Positions 19,303-23,728 of a DNA stretch of 23,728 bases are shown here, piece by piece. Below the pieces are notes generated by a model. It made no database searches. It worked only from the letters and a program-made list of their open reading frames with translations, and had not been told where the DNA came from. The stretch's first letter is position 1. Each line of letters opens with the position of its first letter. Source of the DNA: CAYQQU01 sp964419545 (GTDB lineage Bacteria > Bacteroidota > Bacteroidia > Chitinophagales > Saprospiraceae); contig CAYQQU010000078.1 of NCBI GenBank assembly GCA_964419545.1, positions 1 through 23,728 on the forward strand, read 5' to 3'. The translations under genes were made by a program, and so were the position numbers.

Positions 19303-19542
19303 ATGAATCGCATAACCAAAAACATCCTCACTGCCGTATTCAGCTTGCTGCCCCTGATCGGCAGCGCCCACGCGGGGCACGGCGCTCACCCGGCGGACGA
19401 AGCGGCGCACTACTTCGGCTCGCCCGTGCACATCGCGCCCATCGCGCTGATCCTCGCGCTCGTCGCTCTGGTCGTCATTATGATGGTGCGCCAGTGGCGC
19501 CGCATCAAGCTGGAAGAAGTGGCGGTGCGCAGTCGAAAATAA
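19303..19542 (+). CDS. 79-residue His-rich membrane protein at head of hyp operon
   Basis: A small protein not recognised as a known family. The ATG at 19303 starts a signal peptide (MNRITKNILTAVFSLLPLIGSAHA). It is followed by a short exported His-rich stretch (GHGAHPADEAAHYFGSPVH, five His in 19 residues), one membrane segment at about 45-66 (APIALILALVALVVIMMV) and a basic cytoplasmic tail (RQWRRIK). It is the first gene of the hypABC arm, 12 bp before hypA, and is divergent from the hydrogenase structural genes. This suggests a role in nickel or other metal handling, or in anchoring during hydrogenase assembly. It is too short and lacks the further helices of HupE/UreJ permeases, though its start (AHAGHG) is reminiscent of them. 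Confidence 0.7.
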   Translation: MNRITKNILTAVFSLLPLIGSAHAGHGAHPADEAAHYFGSPVHIAPIALILALVALVVIMMVRQWRRIKLEEVAVRSRK

Positions 19543-19554
19543 ACCTCAGTCACC

Positions 19555-19896
19555 ATGCACGAATTGTCGATTGTAATGAGCATCGTTGACATTGCCGAGG
19601 AACAGGTCCGGCAGCACCAGGCCAAGCTGGTGGAAAGCATTGACCTCGACATCGGCAGTTTGGCGAGCATCGAAATGGAAGCCCTCAACTTTGCCTGGCA
19701 ATCGGCGGTAAAACAAACCGTACTTTCCGGCGCCGAACGGCGCATCAACCACATCCAGGCGCGGGCGCGCTGCCTGGAATGCGACCACGAGCACGAAGTG
19801 GCAAGCCTGTTCGAGGCTTGCCCGCGCTGCGGAAGCATCTTTTCCGAATTGCTGCAGGGAAAAGAGCTGCGCGTCCGCTCGCTGGTGGTCGCCTGA
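19555..19896 (+). CDS. hypA: Hydrogenase nickel chaperone HypA
   Basis: A 113-residue nickel-insertion protein. The conserved start MHELSIVMSIVDIAEEQ supplies the nickel-binding His2 and Glu3. The zinc site has two CxxC pairs, CLEC and CPRC, in the C-terminal third. It works with HypB to load nickel into the large-subunit precursor. Length is normal and the start is fixed by the MHE motif. It is spaced 12 bp from the upstream small gene and 21 bp from hypB, consistent with one transcript. Confidence 0.95.
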   Translation: MHELSIVMSIVDIAEEQVRQHQAKLVESIDLDIGSLASIEMEALNFAWQSAVKQTVLSGAERRINHIQARARCLECDHEHEVASLFEACPRCGSIFSELLQGKELRVRSLVVA

Positions 19897-19917
19897 CTTT
19901 TAAAAAACGGACGAACT

Positions 19918-20814
19918 ATGTGTAGTACCTGTGGATGTTCGCAACCCGCGGACGCCGTTACTTATACCCTGGTCCACAACCACGGCGGCGACGTGCACCA
20001 CCATCCGGCGCACGAGCCCCATGCCCATGATCATCACCATCACCACGGGCATCACCACCATCACGGTGACGGGCGCGATCATCACCATCACCATCCCCAT
20101 GGCCACGGGCACGACCACCATCACCACGGAAAAACGGTGATCGAGCTGGAGCAGGATATTCTATCCCAAAACAACCTGCTGGCCGAACGCAACCGGGGTT
20201 ATTTCGAAGCGAAAAATATACTGGCCGTCAACCTGGTCAGCTCCCCGGGTTCCGGCAAGACCTCCCTGCTGGAGCGCACCCTGAAAGACCTGCACGGCGA
20301 GCTGCCTTTCTACGTCGTCGAAGGCGATCAGCAGACCTCCAACGACGCCGACCGCATCGCCGCCGCCGGCGCGCCGGTGCTGCAGATCAATACCGGTAAG
20401 GGCTGCCATCTGGATTCGGAGATGGTCAACCGGGCGGTAAAGCAATTGCAGCCCGCCGAAAATTCGGTGGTCATGATCGAGAACGTCGGCAACCTGGTGT
20501 GCCCCTCGCTCTTTGACCTGGGAGAAGGCAGCCGCGTGGTCATCATCAGCGTGACGGAAGGCGACGATAAGCCGATCAAATACCCGGATATGTTCTACAC
20601 CTCGGAGTTGTGCATCATCAATAAGATCGATCTGCTGCCTTACGTGCAGTTTGATGTGGAAAAAACGAAAGACTACGCCCGGCGGGTGAATCACCACCTC
20701 GAGTTCATCGAGCTGTCGGCCACTTCCGGGGAAGGACTGGAACAATGGTACCAATGGCTGCGTCGCAAAGCGGGGAAGCAGGCGGCGGTTGAGGCGCACG
20801 GGCATCAGCATTGA
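19918..20814 (+). CDS. hypB: Hydrogenase nickel GTPase HypB with His-rich nickel-storage region
   Basis: A 298-residue GTPase. The N terminus MCSTCGCS contains the CxxCGC high-affinity nickel motif. Residues 20-70 contain 30 histidines in 51 positions, including three runs of five, as in HypB/CooJ-type nickel-storing variants. The G domain begins near residue 100, with the P-loop SSPGSGKT at 108-115, the metal-site GCHLD, and NKIDLLPY for guanine recognition. It delivers nickel together with HypA and may also store it. It is followed by a 105-bp gap before hypC. Confidence 0.96.
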   Translation: MCSTCGCSQPADAVTYTLVHNHGGDVHHHPAHEPHAHDHHHHHGHHHHHGDGRDHHHHHPHGHGHDHHHHGKTVIELEQDILSQNNLLAERNRGYFEAKNILAVNLVSSPGSGKTSLLERTLKDLHGELPFYVVEGDQQTSNDADRIAAAGAPVLQINTGKGCHLDSEMVNRAVKQLQPAENSVVMIENVGNLVCPSLFDLGEGSRVVIISVTEGDDKPIKYPDMFYTSELCIINKIDLLPYVQFDVEKTKDYARRVNHHLEFIELSATSGEGLEQWYQWLRRKAGKQAAVEAHGHQH

Positions 20815-20919
20815 CGGCTTCAGGGGGCGCCTCGCGGTCGATCCTTTTCACCAGCCTGAACCTTGGATACTCCGGATCGTGTATAAAATAGTTTAATCAA
20901 CCACATCAAACCCAACCAC
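20815..20919. other. 105-bp gap between hypB and hypC
   Basis: No gene. TATAAAATAGTTTAATC near 20882-20898 with a TTG at 20863-20865 could be a weak internal promoter for hypC, but neither element fits the Bacteroidota consensus well and the spacing is slightly long. No terminator is seen, so read-through from hypB is possible. Confidence 0.25.
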
Positions 20920-21174
20920 ATGTGCCTCGCCATACCCGGTCAAATCAAATCCATCGCGTCTCAGCTGGATGAGACCTTCCGCCTGGCTAAAGTATCGTTC
21001 GGCGGCATCATCAAAGACGTCAACCTGGCTATGGTGCCGGAGGCGAAGATCGGCGATTACGTGCTGGTGCACGTCGGCGTCGCCATCAGCGTCATCGATG
21101 AAGAAGAGGCGCAGAAGACCTTTCATTACCTGCAGCAGATCGGGGAGTTGGAAGAGCTGGAAGACGGCGGATAA
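20920..21174 (+). CDS. hypC: Hydrogenase maturation chaperone HypC
   Basis: An 84-residue chaperone of the HypC/HybG family. The start MCLAIPG is diagnostic; Cys2 holds the Fe(CN)2CO unit with HypD and binds the large-subunit precursor. The rest (VSFGGIIKDVNLAMVPEAKIGDYVLVHVGVAISVID) is typical. The last codons GGA TAA lie inside the 8-bp target duplication of the IS66-like unit, so the insertion falls exactly at the stop codon and leaves the protein intact. hypD, hypE and hypF do not follow and must be elsewhere if the hydrogenase is functional. Confidence 0.96.
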   Translation: MCLAIPGQIKSIASQLDETFRLAKVSFGGIIKDVNLAMVPEAKIGDYVLVHVGVAISVIDEEEAQKTFHYLQQIGELEELEDGG

Positions 21175-21176
21175 TC
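21169..21176. repeat. Left copy of 8-bp target-site duplication
   Basis: GGATAATC directly precedes the left inverted repeat and is repeated at 22745-22752 directly after the right one. Eight bases is the duplication length known for IS66-family insertion. This copy includes the hypC stop codon. Confidence 0.85.
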
Positions 21177-21190
21177 GTAATTACCCAGTC
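21177..21190 (+). repeat. Left terminal inverted repeat of the cassette
   Basis: GTAATTACCCAGTC, identical to the internal copy at 22259-22272 and a perfect inverse of 22731-22744. Confidence 0.9.
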
Positions 21191-21269
21191 AAAAAGTTAG
21201 GGTATTGAGATAAGGCGGAAGCCTGTACCCGTCTTTTTGCCTTCCTCTGGGAGTGTTAAAATTGACTTT

Positions 21270-21367
21270 TTACTTCGTGCTCGGAAAAGCGATGGGCGGG
21301 ATGATTTTGTCAAATATTGCAATAATGGCCTGGTAAACATTGATGTTTTGTTTTCGGAAAGTATCCA
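21270..21367 (-). pseudogene. IS66-like transposase, C-terminal fragment
   Basis: Read on the minus strand, the phase used by copy 2 gives DTFRKQNINVYQAIIAIFDK and continues through IIPPIAFPSTK to a stop at 21270-21272. This looks like the true C terminus of the transposase. Everything upstream of 21367 in this copy is lost; the sequence there is unrelated to the transposase. Confidence 0.65.
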
Positions 21368-21688
21368 TGAATAATTCGGGTCAGGGAAACAGACGGAGGA
21401 AAAGTAGATCAAGCGTCCGTTTTAATGCTTCTCAAAATCGATCGCAAGGATGATAACTTATTTGCATCGAAAACCGTAAATTAGACCGAAAGGAAGTCGC
21501 CAATCATTGCGGAGGCTTTCCCCTAAGAAGGTTTCTTCGACCCCTTGGCTTCGGGATCGTTCAACTGAAATGTCTGCGCGGGACCGGGGCTTATTCACGC
21601 TTTGGTGGTAGGGGCGCAGACATTCCTTTGAGTTGGTGGAAAGCCAGGTTTTCAAAAGGAAAAAGTTAACTTTGATAAAAAAACAGCT
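21368..21688. other. 321-bp unassigned block with an 11-bp inverted repeat
   Basis: No gene is supported. Perfect inverted arms AATGTCTGCGC (21569-21579) and complement (21614-21624) flank a 34-nt loop. A purine-rich stretch and AT-rich sequence (21660-21688) precede the antitoxin-like gene and should hold its promoter. The GC-richer part around 21500-21640 differs from the AT-rich pair that follows and may be a scrap of another element. Confidence 0.5.
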
Positions 21689-21925
21689 ATGAATATTTCA
21701 GAAATCATAACCATTTCCCCTGATATCCAAAGTGGGGAACCTGTATTTACCGAAACAAGGGTGCCAGTGAAAAACTTGTTTGATTATCTAAAGGCAGGTG
21801 ATACTTTAGAAGAGTTCCTACATGACTTTCCATCTGTAAAGAGGATGCAGGTAATTGAATTGCTAACCTTTTTTGAGAATATTTTCAATTTAAGAACAGC
21901 TGAACATGAAAATAATTTTGCTTGA
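21689..21925 (+). CDS. DUF433-family antitoxin-like protein
   Basis: A 78-residue protein with the DUF433 pattern: ITISPDIQSGEPVFTETRVPVKNLFDYLKAGDTLEEFLHDFP, matching the family core (I-P-I-x-G-x-P-V-x-x-T-R-V-P-V and a following helix-turn-helix). Such proteins are usually the antitoxin partner of a PIN-like DUF5615 protein. The stop overlaps the start of the next gene by 20 bp, typical of translational coupling. The gene is AT-rich compared with host genes and lies inside the IS66-like cassette, so it was probably acquired with it. Confidence 0.82.
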   Translation: MNISEIITISPDIQSGEPVFTETRVPVKNLFDYLKAGDTLEEFLHDFPSVKRMQVIELLTFFENIFNLRTAEHENNFA

Positions 21926-22250
21926 TGAGAATTTACCTGTCCCGTTGAAGAATGATTTCTCAAATAAATTTGAAGTGGTTACAGTTCATGACAAGGGATG
22001 GCAATCAAAACAGAATGGAGAGTTGCTTCAAGCGATAGATGATGAAGGCATTGACTTTTTGATGACTGCAGATAGGAACCTGGAATACCAACAAAACCTG
22101 GATCGATATAACCTAAGGTTGATTGTTTTGATCACCTTCGACAATCGGTATAAGACTTTAAGGGACAAAGTCCCAATAATTGAAAAAGTGTTATTAAGTA
22201 AGGAGTCGGCTAGTGAAAAGATAATCAAAATAGATCTCAGACACAAATAG
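21906..22250 (+). CDS. DUF5615 PIN-like toxin
   Basis: A 114-residue protein. The start MKIILLDENLPVPLKNDF and the central FLMTADRNLEYQQN fit the DUF5615 PIN-like family, whose acidic residues (Asp7 and Glu8 at the N terminus, Asp in TADRN) form the presumed nuclease site. Predicted activity is RNA cleavage held in check by the DUF433 partner, inferred from the family. Overlaps the antitoxin-like gene by 20 bp. The stop is 8 bp before the internal IS66-like repeat. Both genes look intact. Confidence 0.8.
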   Translation: MKIILLDENLPVPLKNDFSNKFEVVTVHDKGWQSKQNGELLQAIDDEGIDFLMTADRNLEYQQNLDRYNLRLIVLITFDNRYKTLRDKVPIIEKVLLSKESASEKIIKIDLRHK

Positions 22251-22262
22251 GACTGGCCGTAA

Positions 22263-22670
22263 TTACCCAGTCAAAAAGTTAGGGTATTGAGATAAGGCAG
22301 AAGCCTGGTAAACATTGATGTTTTGTTTTCGGAAAGTATCCACTAAAGAATGCCACATGGCATACGCCTGAGCACCGTGAATAGTACGGAAACACTGTAT
22401 CACCTTTCGGTGGACGACAACGTGGCGAATGGCTCTTTCCGTAGCATTATTGGCGAAAGGATGGGAAAGCTCTTTAACCAAGCGCTCTCGTTGAAGCAGT
22501 TGCTGAATCAGCTCTTCCTTTTCTTTGTCCATGTAGACGACACCCGACTCTTCAATTGCCGGCGGGCGCAGGGCTTTTTCCAGGGAATATACATGACGTT
22601 CGAGGGCTTCGATCCGGTAGATCAAGCGTTCGGGAGACCAGGATTTGTATTTTTCTAAACGTTGAAACAT
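22263..22670 (-). pseudogene. IS66-like transposase, internally deleted remnant
   Basis: A 135-residue frame. The first ~45 residues (YRIEALERHVYSLEKALRPP) look like the N-terminal coiled region of IS66 transposases. Residues about 70-120 (FANNATERAIRHVVVHRKVI, then QCFRTIHGAQAYA and DTFRKQNINVYQ) match the IS66 C-terminal region with its NN-x-x-ER-x-x-R motif. The DDE catalytic middle of several hundred residues is missing. The last residues (ASALSQYPNFLTG) are an artefact of a 107-bp loss relative to copy 1 and run into the terminal repeat. Not functional. Confidence 0.8.
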
Positions 22671-22730
22671 CCCTCGGTGATTGGCTGATCCAAGATAAAA
22701 TTTTCCTGAGAAAATGCTTAGCTTTGGAAG

Positions 22731-22744
22731 GACTGGGTAATTAC
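22731..22744 (-). repeat. Right terminal inverted repeat of the cassette
   Basis: GACTGGGTAATTAC, the exact inverse complement of the left repeat at 21177-21190 and of the internal one at 22259-22272. Confidence 0.9.
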
Positions 22745-22752
22745 GGATAATC
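22745..22752. repeat. Right copy of 8-bp target-site duplication
   Basis: GGATAATC, matching 21169-21176. Removing the cassette and one copy rejoins hypC to the sequence that follows here. Confidence 0.85.
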
Positions 22753-22792
22753 GAAAATTAACAATGCACCAATACAGACAAAGTAAGGTAAT

Positions 22793-22821
22793 GCCGGCTT
22801 CGGAAGGAGCCGGTTTTTTTT
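22793..22821 (+). terminator. Intrinsic terminator, presumed original end of the hyp transcript
   Basis: GCCGGCTTC and GGAGCCGGT form a nine-pair stem (two wobble pairs) closed by a GGAA tetraloop and followed by eight T residues. It lies about 40 nt after the right target duplication. Before the insertion it would have stood about 45 nt past the hypC stop, the expected place for the operon terminator. Confidence 0.8.
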
Positions 22822-22838
22822 GGTCGTATCTTTAACCC

Positions 22839-23594
22839 ATGAATCCGCCTATGCTGTATCGCCGCCCGATGATCTTTGATCCGTTTAACGCCCTCACCGT
22901 CGCCGAAAGTACGCGCCGCGGCGGCGTCAGCCCGGCCCCTTACGCCTCCCTCAACCTGGGATTCCATACACCCGACCAGCCGGAGCACGTGCGCGAAAAC
23001 CGCCGCCGCCTGCTAGAGGCCCTAGGCTGGCAATTGGACCAACTCGCCGAATCCCACCAGGTGCACGGCAAGGAAGTGCTGGTAGTGGAAGCGGCCGGCA
23101 GCTACCAGGGGCATGACGCACTGGTAACCAACCGCCCGGGCATCCTCCTGGGGATCAAGATCGCCGACTGCACCCCCATTCTCCTCTTCGATCCGGTGAG
23201 GCGCGTCATTGGAGCCGCCCACGCCGGCTGGCGGGGCGCGGCGGCGGGCGTGGTGGGGCGTACGCTCGAGGTGATGGCCGAGAATTTTGGGGTCCGCCCC
23301 GGCGATTGTTTCGCATACGTCGGCGTCTGTATGGACGCCGCCAGTTATGAGGTCGATGCGGACGTAGCCGACCATTTTCCCGCCGCATTCAAACGCTGGG
23401 CGGAAGCGCGCGGCAAGTTCCTGCTCGATCTGAAAGGCGCCAACCGGGCGCAGTTGCGGGCAGCCGGCCTTCCGGAAGCACAGATCGAAGTGTCGGCCTT
23501 TTCCACCGTTTTGCATAATGAAGACTATTTTTCCCACCGGAAAGAGAAAGGACGCACGGGGCGGCAAATGGCGCTGATCGGGCTGGCAGAGTAA
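22839..23594 (+). CDS. pgeF: PgeF/YfiH-type polyphenol oxidase (laccase-domain) family protein
   Basis: A 251-residue protein of the YfiH/DUF152 family. Members have been described as purine nucleoside phosphorylase/adenosine deaminase and, in E. coli, as a peptidoglycan-editing factor that removes wrongly built muropeptide precursors. The zinc site is visible as His73 (ESHQVHG), Cys111 (ADCTP) and His128 (AAHAGWRG). The C-terminal EDYFSHRKEKGRTGRQMALIGL motif is conserved. The length is normal. A later in-frame Met (residue 5 or 11) could also be the start. It lies just after the hyp terminator and should have its own promoter, which would have to sit close to the ATG. Confidence 0.9.
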   Translation: MNPPMLYRRPMIFDPFNALTVAESTRRGGVSPAPYASLNLGFHTPDQPEHVRENRRRLLEALGWQLDQLAESHQVHGKEVLVVEAAGSYQGHDALVTNRPGILLGIKIADCTPILLFDPVRRVIGAAHAGWRGAAAGVVGRTLEVMAENFGVRPGDCFAYVGVCMDAASYEVDADVADHFPAAFKRWAEARGKFLLDLKGANRAQLRAAGLPEAQIEVSAFSTVLHNEDYFSHRKEKGRTGRQMALIGLAE

Positions 23595-23728
23595 AAAGCG
23601 AGCGAAAAATTGCCCGACAGCATTGAGTTGCTTCGACAAAATTTATTATTATTGGATGAGTGAAGTGCTTCTATTCTTAGAGCTTGTTTGGAGGTAGTGC
23701 TTTTGAAGCGAAAAACTCAGATTTTGGG
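23595..23728. other. Window end, no gene seen
   Basis: 134 bp of AT-rich sequence after pgeF. The stretch AGAGCTTGTTTGGAGG near 23679-23694 resembles IS ends seen in Bacteroidota, but no repeat partner is in the window, so nothing is claimed. Confidence 0.4.

Larger units (their letters stand above)
21177..21367. repeat. Left IS66-like end, copy 1
   Basis: Bases 21177-21225 repeat at 22259-22307 with one mismatch, and 21328-21367 repeat exactly at 22303-22342. Copy 1 keeps about 100 bp between these blocks that copy 2 lacks. Each junction carries GCCTG (21221-21225 and 21328-21332), so copy 2 probably lost 107 bp by recombination between these short repeats. Confidence 0.85.
21177..22744. 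mobile_element. 1,568-bp IS66-like composite cassette carrying a toxin-antitoxin pair
   Basis: The unit is bounded by perfect 14-bp inverted repeats, GTAATTACCCAGTC at 21177-21190 and its complement at 22731-22744, with an 8-bp direct duplication outside. GTAA ends and 8-bp duplications are IS66-family features. A third copy of the left repeat lies inside at 22259-22272. Contents in order: a 3'-end fragment of a transposase gene, an unexplained block, a DUF433/DUF5615-type gene pair, and a 486-bp internally deleted copy of the same element with both ends. No intact transposase is present, so movement would need one supplied in trans. Base composition of the cargo is much richer in A and T than the host genes. 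Confidence 0.85.
22259..22744. mobile_element. 486-bp internally deleted IS66-like element (copy 2)
   Basis: This segment has both 14-bp terminal repeats (22259-22272 and 22731-22744) and a reading frame that joins a transposase N terminus to a C terminus without the catalytic middle. It is thus a miniature derivative. It has no target duplication of its own: only the outer unit is flanked by GGATAATC, which argues that it forms the right half of the larger unit. Confidence 0.75.

Noticed and set aside
19303..19542. HupE/UreJ nickel permease
   Set aside because: The signal peptide and AHAGHG start are reminiscent, but only one membrane helix follows and the permease motifs are absent.
19918..20127. 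Minus-strand Met/Val-rich frame opposite the HypB His-rich region
   Set aside because: It is merely the complement of repeated CAC/CAT codons (GTG/ATG) and has no support as a gene.
21458..21655. 65-residue minus-strand frame inside the cassette
   Set aside because: It spans the inverted repeat, lacks a convincing start context and has no recognised family; treated as non-coding.

Overview
The window looks like a chromosomal segment of a Bacteroidota bacterium, most likely of the Saprospiria (Lewinella/Haliscomenobacter-like). This is an inference. It rests on protein content (an effector-associated-domain protein beside a caspase-like protein, TlpA-type thioredoxin, Tsp/Prc protease, K+-type membrane pyrophosphatase), on weak or absent Shine-Dalgarno sequences, and on promoter-like sites of the Bacteroidota type (TTG, about 20 nt, TAnnTTTG). 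The host DNA is GC-rich. One block near 21.2-22.7 kb is clearly AT-richer and foreign.

Layout. (1) 47-535: exported thioredoxin-like protein. (2) 641-5343, all minus strand: four genes that appear related as a set. They are an intact HEIGH metallopeptidase-like secreted protein, a secreted caspase-fold protein that has lost both catalytic residues, a four-helix membrane protein ending in an EAD11-like domain, and a secreted protein whose N-terminal half is a degenerate copy of the metallopeptidase and whose C-terminal half matches that of the pseudo-caspase. Two different dead peptidase folds therefore carry the same C-terminal domain. (3) 5376-11994, minus strand: ABC-F ATPase, Prc/Tsp protease, then membrane pyrophosphatase hppA with its own terminator and a good promoter candidate. 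(4) 12514-14064: pyruvate-kinase-like enzyme of the subfamily with an extra N-terminal domain and no C-terminal regulatory domain.

(5) 14926-21174: a hydrogen-uptake locus with two divergent arms. The minus arm encodes a membrane-bound [NiFe] hydrogenase: small subunit, large subunit, cytochrome b, maturation protease, followed by a secreted protein of unknown function. The small subunit has the six-cysteine proximal-cluster signature of oxygen-tolerant group 1d enzymes. The plus arm encodes a 79-residue His-rich membrane protein, HypA, HypB with a very His-rich N terminus, and HypC. The shared upstream region holds an 18-bp dyad. A strong hairpin sits between the large-subunit and cytochrome genes. 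hypD, hypE and hypF are not in the window. Together these parts make, mature and anchor an H2-oxidising enzyme that would feed electrons to quinone in air.

(6) 21177-22744: a 1,568-bp mobile unit inserted exactly at the stop codon of hypC. It has 14-bp terminal inverted repeats beginning GTAA and an 8-bp target duplication (GGATAATC), which fits the IS66 family. It is built from two decayed pieces of one IS66-like element flanking a DUF433/DUF5615-type toxin-antitoxin pair, so it looks like a transposase-less cassette carrying the pair as cargo. The presumed original hypC terminator now lies 1.6 kb from hypC. (7) 22839-23594: PgeF/YfiH-type multicopper-oxidoreductase-like enzyme. No tRNA, rRNA or CRISPR array was seen.
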